36,661 bases of DNA from Lysobacterales bacterium (GTDB lineage Bacteria > Pseudomonadota > Gammaproteobacteria > Xanthomonadales > Marinicellaceae), in assembly GCA_020442635.1 (NCBI GenBank), contig JAGRJR010000032.1, forward strand, positions 1 through 36,661. Direction: 5' to 3'. A program made the translations under genes and the position numbers. Below are positions 25,541 to 34,699 of this stretch, in pieces. The notes under the pieces are model-generated. The model did not search any database. It was not told the origin of the DNA and saw nothing but the letters and a program-made list of their open reading frames with translations. Every line of letters begins with the position of its first letter. Positions within the stretch are counted from its first letter, which is position 1.

Positions 25541-26427
25541 AAGTTTTGTTGATTGGCGTTGATGGACAAGTTGGCTATGAATTGTGGCGTACCTTACAAT
25601 TCAATCGCGAGGTGATTCCAACCACATCTGATGGCCGTGATATTGATGGTATGACCACGATCAAGTTGGATTTAACTGATGACAGCGATGTGGTCAAAAA
25701 AGTTGAAAATATTAAACCCGATGTGATTTGTAATGCCGCTGCCTATACACAGGTGGATATGGCCGAAACAGAAACCGAATTGGCAGAACAAATAAATCAC
25801 AATGCAGTTAGATTACTTGCTGAATCAGCCAAAACATGTAAAGCCATGTTGGTGCATTATTCCACCGACTATGTGTTTTCTGGTGATCACAAATTCCCTT
25901 GGAAAGAAAAAGATGTGATTAACCCCAAATCGTTCTATGGCCAGTCCAAAGCCCGTGGTGAGCAGGCTATTATAGACAGTGGTTGCCAATACATGATTTT
26001 CAGGACAGCATGGGTGTTTTCATCACGCAAACAAAATTTCTTAAGAACTATGCTCCGTCTGGTGGAAACAAGATCAGAATTAACCATTGTCAATGACCAA
26101 CAAGGTTCGCCCACATGGGCTGCAACCATTGCGTTGGCTACCATGTTGGCTTTAAATATTCCTGAAACTGGGATTTACCATTTGACTTCCAGTGGTTCCA
26201 CCACTTGGTTTGGTTTTGCACAGAGAATCTTTTCTCATGCCCAAAGAATTGGTTTAATTGAAAACAAACCTTCATTGATACCCATATCTACCAAAGATTT
26301 TCCAACAGCAGCAGAAAGACCTAAATATTCGGTACTCAATTGTCAAAAATTCGAAGGTACGTTTAATGTTAAACTACCGCATTGGCAAACCACTTTACAA
26401 CTATGTATGCAAAGGATGAAACCATGA
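25537..26427 (+). CDS. rfbD: dTDP-4-dehydrorhamnose reductase
   Basis: Last step: NAD(P)H reduction to dTDP-L-rhamnose. A 296-aa SDR starting at GTG (MKVLLIGVDGQVGYEL; GxDGQVG nucleotide loop), with NAAAYTQVDMAE, STDYVFSG and YGQSKARGE (Tyr-xxx-Lys) and the RTAWVFSSRKQNFLRTML block. It overlaps rfbC and manC by 4 bp each, a pattern of strict translational coupling. Confidence 0.97.
   Translation: MKVLLIGVDGQVGYELWRTLQFNREVIPTTSDGRDIDGMTTIKLDLTDDSDVVKKVENIKPDVICNAAAYTQVDMAETETELAEQINHNAVRLLAESAKTCKAMLVHYSTDYVFSGDHKFPWKEKDVINPKSFYGQSKARGEQAIIDSGCQYMIFRTAWVFSSRKQNFLRTMLRLVETRSELTIVNDQQGSPTWAATIALATMLALNIPETGIYHLTSSGSTTWFGFAQRIFSHAQRIGLIENKPSLIPISTKDFPTAAERPKYSVLNCQKFEGTFNVKLPHWQTTLQLCMQRMKP
26411..26416 (+). 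promoter_or_regulatory. Shine-Dalgarno deciding the manC start
   Basis: AAAGGA, 7 bp before ATG 26424, within the end of rfbD. It supports ATG 26424 over the in-frame upstream codon at 26382, which would add 14 unconserved residues. Confidence 0.75.
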
Positions 26428-27869
26428 AAATAATACCCGTTATCTTATCTGGTGGCGCAGGCACGCGCCTTTGGCCCGTATCACGCAAAGCCTATCCAAA
26501 GCCATTTATGCAACTGGCTGATGGAAAAACCTTGGCAGAATTAACCTTTAACCGTGCCTTAAACTTGGCCACAGAAGGAGAAGTGGTTACTGTCACATCT
26601 CGTGATTATTTCTTTTTGTGTAAGGATATTTATCGAAAAAATTCCAGTTGTGATATCGAAAAGCAATCGTTTTTATTAGAACCTGCAGGGCGAAATACCG
26701 CGCCAGCCATCGCTTTGGCTGCCTTAAAAGTTCAACAATCACATGGTGATGATGCCATCATGGTCATTATGCCATCTGACCACCTAATCAAAGACCTTGA
26801 AACCTTCAACAGCACAGTGAAACAAGCTGCCGAATTAGCTTCACAAGGTTACTTGACCACATTTGGTATATTTCCCACGGCTCCTGAAACCGGTTATGGT
26901 TATATCAAGGCCGGTGAAAAACTCAATGAACAAGCGGCTGTAATAGACCAGTTTGTTGAAAAACCAGATTTGACCACTGCACAGTCGTATTTAAAATCGG
27001 GTGAGTACAGCTGGAATTCAGGCATGTTTGCTTTCCGCGTAGGTAGTCTATTGGATGCGATGAAAGAAACAGCCAATGATGTAATGACTCAATCTCAAGT
27101 GTGTTTTGATTCGACACAAACGTCTGGCAACCAAATTGAATTTGATTTGGATCAATTCATGCAATTGCCTGACATATCAATAGACTATGCAGTAATGGAA
27201 AAAGCGGCTAAACGGGCTGTTGTCGATTCACGTTTTGATTGGAATGACATTGGATCTTGGAACGCCATGGCTGGTTTATTGGAGTCAGACGAAGCGGGTA
27301 ACCGCATTGAAGGTAAGGCCATTACTGTAGACTCTGAAAACTGTTACATCAGAGCAGGGGACCGCCTGGTTGCGGCTGTTGGTGTCAGTGATTTGATGGT
27401 GGTTGATACCACCGATGCGGTATTGATTGCACATAAAGACAAATCACAAGGCGTTAAAGATGTGGTGCAGTTTCTCAAAGCCAAAGACCATGAGGCCGCA
27501 ATTTTTCACAAAACAGTTCATCGACCTTGGGGTAGTTACACCATTTTGGAAGATGAGGATGATTGTAAAGTGAAACGTTTGGTGGTTAAGCCGGGTCAGG
27601 TATTGTCTTTGCAGTTACATCACAAACGCAGTGAACATTGGACGGTGGTTTCTGGTACCGCCAAAGTGCGTGTTGGGGACGAGGAATTTTTACTGGAAGA
27701 GAATAAGTCTGTCTATATTCCGGTAGAAACTTTGCATCGGTTGGAAAATCCAACGGAGCATGACATTGCTTTGATAGAAGTGCAGTGTGGAAGTTATTTT
27801 GGAGAAGATGATATTGAGCGTTTTGAAGATATTTACGGTAGAGTAGATGAACAACAGCAAAAAGCCTGA
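26424..27869 (+). CDS. manC: Mannose-1-phosphate guanylyltransferase / mannose-6-phosphate isomerase
   Basis: A bifunctional 481-aa enzyme making GDP-mannose. The N-terminal nucleotidyltransferase has GGAGTRLWPVSRKAYPK (signature), MPSDHL, ETGYGYIKAG and EKPD, and NSGMFAFRVG. The C-terminal cupin (about 370-470) has RPWGSYTILED, LSLQLHHKRSEHW and VYIPVETLHRLENPT, the type II isomerase motif. GDP-mannose feeds mannose, fucose or colitose-type sugars; no GDP-sugar-modifying gene follows here, so mannose itself is the safest guess. It overlaps rfbD by 4 bp and the next gene by 23 bp. Confidence 0.96.
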   Translation: MKIIPVILSGGAGTRLWPVSRKAYPKPFMQLADGKTLAELTFNRALNLATEGEVVTVTSRDYFFLCKDIYRKNSSCDIEKQSFLLEPAGRNTAPAIALAALKVQQSHGDDAIMVIMPSDHLIKDLETFNSTVKQAAELASQGYLTTFGIFPTAPETGYGYIKAGEKLNEQAAVIDQFVEKPDLTTAQSYLKSGEYSWNSGMFAFRVGSLLDAMKETANDVMTQSQVCFDSTQTSGNQIEFDLDQFMQLPDISIDYAVMEKAAKRAVVDSRFDWNDIGSWNAMAGLLESDEAGNRIEGKAITVDSENCYIRAGDRLVAAVGVSDLMVVDTTDAVLIAHKDKSQGVKDVVQFLKAKDHEAAIFHKTVHRPWGSYTILEDEDDCKVKRLVVKPGQVLSLQLHHKRSEHWTVVSGTAKVRVGDEEFLLEENKSVYIPVETLHRLENPTEHDIALIEVQCGSYFGEDDIERFEDIYGRVDEQQQKA

Positions 27870-28641
27870 TGAACTGCTTAAGAAAGCCCTTGAAGTGGCC
27901 AAAGCCGCTGCCAAAAAATCAGAAAAAATCATAGAAAAATATTATCAGGCCAGTAACCTTGAGACAGAAGTTAAAGGTGATGAAACACCGGTGACCATTG
28001 CAGATAAAAGGGTGGAACAACTGATTCGGGCTGAAATCACTGCGCATTTCCCAGATCATGGGATTTTCGGCGAGGAGTATGGGCGATCTGACAATGAAGA
28101 CAGTGATTTTTTGTGGTTGATTGACCCGATCGACGGTACCAAAAGTTTTGTCAGACAGTACCCATTCTTTTCAACTCAAATTGCATTAATGTATCAAGGT
28201 GAGCTGGTTATGGGGGTTTCAAATGCGCCAATATTCGGTGAAATGGCTTGGGCGGTGAAAGGCAAGGGCGCTTTCCTCAATGGTATATCGATAGCTGTGG
28301 CTGCGAAATATGTGGCCCATAGTTCTTGCATTTCTACCGGAAACATACAGTCTTTGGTTAACAATAATTGGCAAAGTTTAGGACACTTGTTAAAAAAATT
28401 CAGTAAAATACGAGGTTACGGGGATTTCTATCATTACCATTTGTTGGCATCTGGAAAAATCGACTTGGTTGTTGAGTCAGATGTTAACATTCTCGACATT
28501 GCAGCATTAACTGTGATTGTCAGAGAAGCAGGTGGCGTGATTACAGATATTCAAGGGAAGCCAGTTGGGTTGAAAACAACCAGTATATTGGCAGGTACAG
28601 ACACAACCCATGCTTTAGGATTGAAAACATTAAATGAATGA
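27847..28641 (+). CDS. Inositol monophosphatase family phosphatase, histidinol-phosphatase-like
   Basis: A 264-aa Mg2+-dependent, Li+-sensitive-type sugar/alcohol phosphatase. Metal ligands are seen in GEEYG and WLIDPIDGTKSF (DxxDGT), and Asp in VNILDIAALTVIVREAGG. KGDETPVTIADKRVE and GYGDFYHYHLLASGKIDLVVE match the HisN-type histidinol-phosphatase subgroup rather than SuhB. No his genes are nearby; it is embedded between manC and cysQ, so a phosphosugar or nucleotide-sugar-related substrate is also possible. It overlaps manC by 23 bp and cysQ by 8 bp. Confidence 0.9.
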   Translation: MNNSKKPDELLKKALEVAKAAAKKSEKIIEKYYQASNLETEVKGDETPVTIADKRVEQLIRAEITAHFPDHGIFGEEYGRSDNEDSDFLWLIDPIDGTKSFVRQYPFFSTQIALMYQGELVMGVSNAPIFGEMAWAVKGKGAFLNGISIAVAAKYVAHSSCISTGNIQSLVNNNWQSLGHLLKKFSKIRGYGDFYHYHLLASGKIDLVVESDVNILDIAALTVIVREAGGVITDIQGKPVGLKTTSILAGTDTTHALGLKTLNE

Positions 28642-29416
28642 GTTATTAAGTCAAGTTGAACAACTTGCTGTAAAGGCAGGTGTTGCCATTTTGGAAATTT
28701 ATGAATCAGGGGATTTTGGGGTTGATCATAAAACTGACGACTCGCCATTAACCAAAGCTGATTTGGCCTCACATCAAGTGATTATTCAGGGCTTGTCAGC
28801 AATCACTCCAGATATACCTGTTTTATCTGAGGAATCGGCTCAAATATCATATGAAGAACGTAAAACATGGGATAAATATTGGCTGGTTGATCCGCTTGAT
28901 GGTACCAAGGAGTTCATCAAACGCAACGGCGAATTTACTGTAAACATTGCACTGATAGAAAAAGGAAAACCAGTGTTGTCATGTGTATATGTACCTGTAT
29001 CCAAAGTCAGTTATTCAGCAGCAGTTGGTGTAGGTGTCTATAAAAGAGACAACGGGCAAAAAAGAGCCATCAGTGTGATGAAACACAGTCGCTTCAAACC
29101 TACCATTGTAGGCAGTCGCTCGCACATGAGTGATGACGTTAAGGCCTATCTTGAGCGTCTCGGGCAACATGAATTAGTCAGCATGGGAAGCTCTCTAAAA
29201 TTTTGCTTGGTGGCTGAAGGTAAAGCTGATTTATACCCAAGGTTAGGCTTAACTTCAGAATGGGATACCGCCGCAGCACAATGTATTGTTGAGCAAGCAG
29301 GAGGATATGTGGTGACGCTTGATGGTAAGCCTTTGAAATACAACAGCAAAGACTCTTTGTTAAATCCACATTTTATGGTTTATGGAGATGTAAGCCGTAG
29401 ATGGATTGAAATTTAA
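28634..29416 (+). CDS. cysQ: 3'(2'),5'-bisphosphate nucleotidase CysQ
   Basis: Hydrolyses 3'-phosphoadenosine 5'-phosphate (PAP) to AMP, relieving product inhibition of PAPS-using enzymes. The 260-aa protein has DDSPLTKADLASH, SEESAQI, WLVDPLDGTKEFIKRNGEFTVNIALIE (CysQ signature), VGSRSHM, GSSLKFCLVAEGKADLYPR and SEWDTAAAQCIVEQAGG with the second metal Asp. It closes the polysaccharide operon at a bidirectional terminator. PAP would come from sulfate assimilation or from the sulfotransferase encoded just upstream of the operon. Confidence 0.95.
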   Translation: MNELLSQVEQLAVKAGVAILEIYESGDFGVDHKTDDSPLTKADLASHQVIIQGLSAITPDIPVLSEESAQISYEERKTWDKYWLVDPLDGTKEFIKRNGEFTVNIALIEKGKPVLSCVYVPVSKVSYSAAVGVGVYKRDNGQKRAISVMKHSRFKPTIVGSRSHMSDDVKAYLERLGQHELVSMGSSLKFCLVAEGKADLYPRLGLTSEWDTAAAQCIVEQAGGYVVTLDGKPLKYNSKDSLLNPHFMVYGDVSRRWIEI

Positions 29417-29435
29417 TATTAGCAAAATGGATAGG

Positions 29436-29464
29436 AAAAAAGGGGCCAAACTGGCTCTTTTTTT
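29436..29464. terminator. Bidirectional rho-independent terminator between cysQ and hslR
   Basis: AAAAAAGGGGCCA (29436-29448) pairs with TGGCTCTTTTTTT around 3 bases, with one G-T pair. A and T tracts serve both the plus-strand operon and the minus-strand Hsp15 gene, whose stop codon overlaps it. Confidence 0.85.
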
Positions 29465-29846
29465 ATGTCTGGTTTTTGAAATTTTTGATGTCTCGGCGTT
29501 GTTTTTTTGTGGGTCTTTTCTCTGGCTTTGGAGTGGAATGAAATTCCATTTTTTTCAGAAGTGTTGAGGATTCCCGCTGTTTTATGCTTTCTTCAGTTTC
29601 TGCATAGAGTGTTTGTGCAATGGTTGCAGACCCTCGCTTGTCGGCTATTTGTAACACATCAACCACCCAGGTTAAATCATTTTTTTTAATCGATATTTGG
29701 TTGCCTATGTCTATGTTTCTGGACGGTTTGCACTTTTGTCCATCGATCTTGATTTTACCTTGCTCTACCATTTTTTTTGCTAATGAACGGGTTTTAAAAA
29801 AACGAGCCGCCCACAACCATTTATCTATTCTGACCATGAATGTCAT
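29463..29846 (-). CDS. hslR: Heat-shock protein 15, S4-domain ribosome rescue factor
   Basis: Hsp15 binds 50S subunits that still carry a nascent chain-tRNA after heat stress and helps recycle them. The 127-aa protein has an S4 RNA-binding domain (VRIDKWLWAARFFKTRSLAKKMVEQGKI-type, residues 4-60) and the Hsp15-specific basic tail PEKRPTKKQRRDIKNFK. Length and end match the E. coli protein. An alternative ATG at 29837 removes three residues; neither has a clear Shine-Dalgarno. It is a single-gene unit. Confidence 0.94.
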   Translation of the reverse strand: MTFMVRIDKWLWAARFFKTRSLAKKMVEQGKIKIDGQKCKPSRNIDIGNQISIKKNDLTWVVDVLQIADKRGSATIAQTLYAETEESIKQRESSTLLKKMEFHSTPKPEKRPTKKQRRDIKNFKNQT

Positions 29847-29854
29847 TATCCCAT

Positions 29855-29883
29855 AAAAAAGGGCACCTAAAAAGATGCCCTTT
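29855..29883 (-). terminator. Rho-independent terminator of the Asp-box protein gene
   Basis: AAAGGGCA (29858-29865) pairs with TGCCCTTT (29876-29883) around 10 bases; on the minus strand the stem runs into six T residues. It lies 23 bp after the stop of the 948-aa gene. Confidence 0.85.
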
Positions 29884-29905
29884 AGTTTAGCTCAATAATA
29901 ATTAA

Positions 29906-32752
29906 TTAGGGTGCTTCACAACCTGTAACCCTAACATCATCAATTGCCCATCCTGCTGTTCTTCCAACTGAGCTGTCAGAAGTCATGCGGAAAGCAAACT
30001 GTACATCTTGCCCAGCATAAGCATTAATGTCAACGCTGAACTCAGTGGCTGCCATAGGGTCACCACACCATGCTTGAGTACCAGCTGGTAAAGGATGACC
30101 GAAACCACCATCTGTTGGTCCATTATATGGATCGTTAATGATGTCGGCATTGGTTACTTGTGTGAACAAACCACCATCGACTGAAACTTCAAGTGTAGCT
30201 GAATCATAACAACCACCAGTGCGATCCTCAATGGTTTGTGTGTTCCAGAATCTTAAAGTTAATGGGCCAACTCCAACAGGTAAATTCATGACAGGAGTTA
30301 ATAATGATGTGTCATTAACAGTGGGTAAATCATCAGCTTGGAAAGCGACAGAGCCACCATTTCCAACATTTTCAAGTGCCCAGTTAACATCGCCAGTAGC
30401 AGTTTGCACGGTAAAACCTTCATCTGTACTGTCTCCGCCAACATAACCTGTCGGTGTATCAAACTGATGTCCAAAAATCACATCACTTGAAATTTCAAAG
30501 GCATAGTTATACACATCAGACTGAACTGTACCAATTGGACAATCACCAGGTGCAACCTGGGTTGTGAAACTGTATACAGAACTGACAGTATCTCCACATG
30601 GGCTTAGTGCAGTGACTCTCCAGTAATATTCAGTAACTGTTTGTAGATCTGATGCGACTTGATAAGAGTTGGTATTGACAGTCTCAGAAACAACAATATT
30701 ATTGAACTGAATATCAGTGGCAACTTCTATCATATAAGCAGTGGCATTGGCATCAACTGTCCAGCTAAAAGTGGGTTGTACAGAGACTCCACTTGACATG
30801 TCGGCGGGTGTTTGTAATGTCACAGCGCCCGCAGCACCACCAGAGTAAGTCACATCAACACTGACATTAACCGTAGTGATGTCGCCATTGTCATCGCCAG
30901 TAGCAAGTAGTATTAACGAGTCAGTACCAGTAGTTCCACTGTTGTCTACATCAAAAGTGTAATCTGAAGTAAATGGTGCGACTTGTCCGTTGGTAGAGAA
31001 TGCTCCATTATTAACATAAACAGGAACAGAATCTTCACTTAAAGTGATTGTTCCTGCATAACCTTGGAACCCAACGACGTCAAGAGTGATTGTGTTGTTA
31101 ATGTCATTGGCACATACACTGATTGAAGAAGGGTTGGCGGTAACATTAAATGGAGAGCCAAATTGGTTAGTTACCAGTCCTACCAACGTATTAGTAGGTG
31201 ATCCACGGTGGTCTGTCCAAATCATTGCCAGCTTGTCATTCACAACTGATAAACCATTATAGTCTCCCCACTCAAAGCCACCTGAAATATTGGTGGAAGT
31301 TTGTGTTGAAAACCTTTGAGCACCTTCTGCTAGCCAAGAAGCACCACCATCGGTAGATACGTTGTAGTAAAAGTCAACGCCAGTTCTATTGGTCGAATTT
31401 CTGGTGTCATAGAAGCCAATATGAATGGCATCGTTTTCACCAACCATCATCCATGGATGGAAACGGTCGACAGTTGCGGCATCAGCGGTGGGGTGGGGAC
31501 TAGGTAATTCATTCCAATTGGCTCCACCGTCGGTTGATTTAAATACCCTGATTTCTGCATGATTGTTGGCAGCAGAGCCTGTGCCGCCACCAGTACTGCC
31601 AGCAGTTTCATCGGTTATGGCAACATAGATATTGTCGTTTGAATCGACATCAACAGCTGCATAAATAAACACTTCGCGTGTTTCCATCGCAGGAATCGGG
31701 AAGTCAAAAATACCTCTGATAGTAGAAACCTGCACTACAGGTTGAAATGTTAAACCACCGTCAGTTGATTTAATCATATTAATACCTGAGCCACTCAATC
31801 CCGGATAAATATAGTAAATGTTACCCGCTGAATCGGTGGTAATATCACTACCAATACCTGTGTCAGAACCGACATTGATGGGTGTTGACCAGGTCTCACC
31901 ATGGTCTGTTGACCTTGCAAAACGCATTTGGTTGTTTTTATGGTAAGTTATGTAAACATTGTCCATGAAAGGAGAAGTGGGTGAGCGATCTACATGGATG
32001 AATTCTTTGTCATTTTGTTGGTCGCCATCAATGGTAATCATGGGCGCCCAGGTTTGACCGCCGTCATCTGACCATGAGGCACGGATGTTACACACAGCAC
32101 CACAGTTACCTAAATCAGCCTGATAAACACGCTGCGGACTTACCGCAGTGGTTGACCAATCAATGGTTGGATCACAACAGGAACCTGAGTTAACTTGCGA
32201 CAATGACCAGTTTACACCGCCATCTGTAGAATAGAACATGGATTGACCGCCACCTGCATTAACACCAGCAACAGCTTGCATATTGTTATCTGGATTAAAT
32301 TCAATGGTGGACTCTGCGCCAGCTGTTAAAAGTACCTCTAAATCTGGATCTACAGTGCCTCCACGGTAATTCTTATCTGCAGTACCATTTAGATTGTTTG
32401 GATGGTGGTAGAGACCAAGTCCCTCTTTATACCAATGACCATCAATGACCAAACCACCAAAATTAATTAAAAAGGTTTGATAGAGTTCTCTGGGGTAAAA
32501 ATCACCCATACCAGGATTTTGTTTTCTTGCCCAAACTTTGTAGAAAACCGGTACGTTTCTTAAGTACTGGTCGTTCGCAGGCAACAAAGCCAAATCAGAA
32601 GCCGTTAGCTGGTAATTCCGATCATCCCACGGGCCGTATTGGGTTAATGATGCATAATCAACGCTCTGATCAGCACCCAGTTCTTGTCTTATTTCTGCCA
32701 CAGCCGATACACTGACAATCAAAAACAAAACGATGAATAATTTAAGTTTCAT
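29906..32752 (-). CDS. Secreted Asp-box (BNR) beta-propeller protein with Ig/FnIII-like and C-terminal beta domains
   Basis: A 948-aa exported protein: signal peptide MKLKLFIVLFLIVSVSAVA, then a region of about 130 residues without assignment. The propeller (about 150-530) has six Asp boxes of the SxDxGxxW type at 175-182, 228-235, 281-288, 329-336, 406-413 and 466-473. An Ig-like domain spans about 535-640 and an FnIII-like domain about 642-735 (VQPTFSWTVDANATAYMIEV, EYYWRVTAL). The end (about 740-948) resembles the jelly-roll found after secreted proteases (WAIDDVRVTG). It resembles sialidase/BNR proteins, but the FRIP motif and Arg triad of true sialidases were not seen, so enzymatic activity is not claimed. 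Several CC and GNC pairs suggest disulfides. AGAGG precedes the ATG. It is transcribed alone. Confidence 0.85.
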   Translation of the reverse strand: MKLKLFIVLFLIVSVSAVAEIRQELGADQSVDYASLTQYGPWDDRNYQLTASDLALLPANDQYLRNVPVFYKVWARKQNPGMGDFYPRELYQTFLINFGGLVIDGHWYKEGLGLYHHPNNLNGTADKNYRGGTVDPDLEVLLTAGAESTIEFNPDNNMQAVAGVNAGGGQSMFYSTDGGVNWSLSQVNSGSCCDPTIDWSTTAVSPQRVYQADLGNCGAVCNIRASWSDDGGQTWAPMITIDGDQQNDKEFIHVDRSPTSPFMDNVYITYHKNNQMRFARSTDHGETWSTPINVGSDTGIGSDITTDSAGNIYYIYPGLSGSGINMIKSTDGGLTFQPVVQVSTIRGIFDFPIPAMETREVFIYAAVDVDSNDNIYVAITDETAGSTGGGTGSAANNHAEIRVFKSTDGGANWNELPSPHPTADAATVDRFHPWMMVGENDAIHIGFYDTRNSTNRTGVDFYYNVSTDGGASWLAEGAQRFSTQTSTNISGGFEWGDYNGLSVVNDKLAMIWTDHRGSPTNTLVGLVTNQFGSPFNVTANPSSISVCANDINNTITLDVVGFQGYAGTITLSEDSVPVYVNNGAFSTNGQVAPFTSDYTFDVDNSGTTGTDSLILLATGDDNGDITTVNVSVDVTYSGGAAGAVTLQTPADMSSGVSVQPTFSWTVDANATAYMIEVATDIQFNNIVVSETVNTNSYQVASDLQTVTEYYWRVTALSPCGDTVSSVYSFTTQVAPGDCPIGTVQSDVYNYAFEISSDVIFGHQFDTPTGYVGGDSTDEGFTVQTATGDVNWALENVGNGGSVAFQADDLPTVNDTSLLTPVMNLPVGVGPLTLRFWNTQTIEDRTGGCYDSATLEVSVDGGLFTQVTNADIINDPYNGPTDGGFGHPLPAGTQAWCGDPMAATEFSVDINAYAGQDVQFAFRMTSDSSVGRTAGWAIDDVRVTGCEAP

Positions 32753-32874
32753 TTTATACCTCTTTTTTTAGTGTCCGAAATGATAAATCCGTCGAACTAC
32801 TATTACAAGAAAGTTTTTGATTATTGCTGAAAAAAGCATAATTGGTTTTCGTTAAAGTGGGATGTCTAAATTTA

Positions 32875-34128
32875 TTACAGCTCTTTCTTGGCTGGAACCA
32901 GTAAGTTGCCTACCAGCAATCCAACAGAAATAGCCACTGCAATCAACACAGCATTGAATGCTGCCTGAACGCCAGTAATGGTATCATTGGTGTACATGGC
33001 TGAAAGGGAGTTAAACCCTATGCTACCTGGAACCAGTAAAATAATGCCAGGAATATGCATCACCGATGCGGGATTGGAACTGATTCGAGAATAGATATTG
33101 CCGGCAATAGAAATCACCATCACTGCCACCAGAGATTTAAAAGGTTGTTCCAACCACAAACCTATAACGCTGGAACCAGCATAAGCCAATACGATAGACA
33201 GAAAAATCCAAATCGTGTCTTGTAACCTGGCCTTAAATAAGACTGAAAAACTCAAAGCTGTAATGACCAGTGCCAGATAGCTGAACCATTTTGGAACACT
33301 GGGCAATTTGTTCACAACAGTCTCCCCAAACAACGCCTGGGCAATTAAATAGCCCAATGCTAAGCCAAATGACAATAAAAAAAGGGTGGTCACAGCGCCG
33401 GCCATACGGCTGCTGCCAGAAACCAAATGTCCAGTTGATAATTCACGCATAGCGACAGTGATACCAAGTCCAGGAACCAGAATAATCAATCCAGCCAAAG
33501 AAACCAGAAAATGGTCTATGGTTTGCCAATAATGGCTAATCACCAAAGCAGAAATACCAACAATCATCGCAGCCATTGGCGCTAATAATTGGGATAAATA
33601 CTTGTGAGAGGCGCCGTAAATGGTGAAAAGGCCGGTGACTAAACCTAATAAACTGGCTACGCCTACATCGTACCAGCTCCCTGAAAATAAAGTGGTGAAA
33701 CCACCGCCAACAATACCAAAACACAGTGCTACAAGCCAGCTTGGGTATTCTGCTGGTTGATTGTTCAAAGATTTGATGGCTTGCAAGGCTTTGTCAATAT
33801 CTATTTGGTTATTTTCCAGCTGGTTAATGACATCATTAATGGTATGTAAAGTTTTCAAGTCAATGTCATTAGGGTTGGTCTTAATCATATAAGACCTTTG
33901 GCTGTATTCATCTTCACCAATACTGGCCAGAACAGCGGTAGGCATGGCAAAAAAACTGGCTTCCAGATTAAACTTCTCCGAAATTACCTGCATATAAGCC
34001 TCTAAACGATGTGCCGGCGCCCCCGCTTCTGAAATGGCTTTGCAAATATGCAAAAGCATATTGGCCTGTTTCCTGCGAGTGGCTCGATCTTTTTTGAATC
34101 GTTCAAACGTTTTGAGTTCTTTTTCCAC
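32875..34128 (-). CDS. ThrE-type threonine/serine exporter family membrane protein
   Basis: A 417-aa inner-membrane protein joining both ThrE halves: an N-terminal ThrE/DUF1212 part with the cytosolic helical region (HICKAISEAGAPAHRLEAYM) followed by membrane segments, and a C-terminal ThrE_2-like part (ASVMHIPGIILLVPGSIGFNSL). About ten hydrophobic segments are visible from residue 130 on, including GLIILVPGLGITVAMREL. Family members export threonine and serine. It starts at GTG 34128 and overlaps the end of msrQ by 26 bp, so it is translated with msrPQ; a functional link to sulfoxide repair is not obvious. Confidence 0.9.
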   Translation of the reverse strand: MEKELKTFERFKKDRATRRKQANMLLHICKAISEAGAPAHRLEAYMQVISEKFNLEASFFAMPTAVLASIGEDEYSQRSYMIKTNPNDIDLKTLHTINDVINQLENNQIDIDKALQAIKSLNNQPAEYPSWLVALCFGIVGGGFTTLFSGSWYDVGVASLLGLVTGLFTIYGASHKYLSQLLAPMAAMIVGISALVISHYWQTIDHFLVSLAGLIILVPGLGITVAMRELSTGHLVSGSSRMAGAVTTLFLLSFGLALGYLIAQALFGETVVNKLPSVPKWFSYLALVITALSFSVLFKARLQDTIWIFLSIVLAYAGSSVIGLWLEQPFKSLVAVMVISIAGNIYSRISSNPASVMHIPGIILLVPGSIGFNSLSAMYTNDTITGVQAAFNAVLIAVAISVGLLVGNLLVPAKKEL

Positions 34129-34699
34129 GGTATACCATGACTCTGAAAAGCAGCCATATTAACCCGATTCCAGCATAAGTCAAAGGTTCAGTTAAATCTG
34201 ATTTGACCAACCAGATAAAGTGCAAACAAGCCAAAATGAGCACCAAATATACCATGCGATGGATAGTTTTCCACTTTTTACCCAGTTTTTTAAGCATAAA
34301 CTTGTTTGAAGTGATGGCCATTGGCAGCATCAGCATCCAGGCCAACATCCCAACAGTGATGTAGGGACGTTCAAGTACGTCTTCAAAAAAATGTGGCCAA
34401 TTAAATTCTAAGTCTAGCCACAAATAGATAGTTAAATGTAAAGTTGCGTAGAAAAATGTAAACAACCCAGTCATTCTACGTAAACGAATAAATATGAATT
34501 GGCTTGTTAAGAATTTCAATGGAGTCATTGCCAGTGTTAGCAACAGGATGCGTAATGCCCAAATACCAGTACGGTGTAACAGTTCTTCAATCGGATCAGC
34601 GGTGAGGTTGTTTTGGAAGCCATCCCAAACCATCAGGCTTAACGGTAATAAAAGTAAACCAAAGAGCAAGATTTTTATAAGAGTGATGTATCGATTCAT
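34103..34699 (-). CDS. msrQ: MsrQ, haem-binding membrane subunit of the periplasmic methionine sulfoxide reductase
   Basis: Passes electrons from the quinone pool or a flavin reductase to MsrP. The 198-aa protein has six hydrophobic segments and the ferric-reductase-like motifs HRTGIWALRILLLTLAMTPL, RLRRMTGLFTFFYATLHLTIY with haem-ligand His, and WKTIHRMVYLVLILACLHFIW with further His. Length matches the family. Its ATG overlaps the msrP stop by 1 bp (TAATG). Confidence 0.95.
   Translation of the reverse strand: MNRYITLIKILLFGLLLLPLSLMVWDGFQNNLTADPIEELLHRTGIWALRILLLTLAMTPLKFLTSQFIFIRLRRMTGLFTFFYATLHLTIYLWLDLEFNWPHFFEDVLERPYITVGMLAWMLMLPMAITSNKFMLKKLGKKWKTIHRMVYLVLILACLHFIWLVKSDLTEPLTYAGIGLIWLLFRVMVYRGKRTQNV

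Noticed and set aside
29906..32752. Annotation as an active sialidase
   Set aside because: Asp boxes alone are not diagnostic; the FRIP motif and arginine triad were not found.
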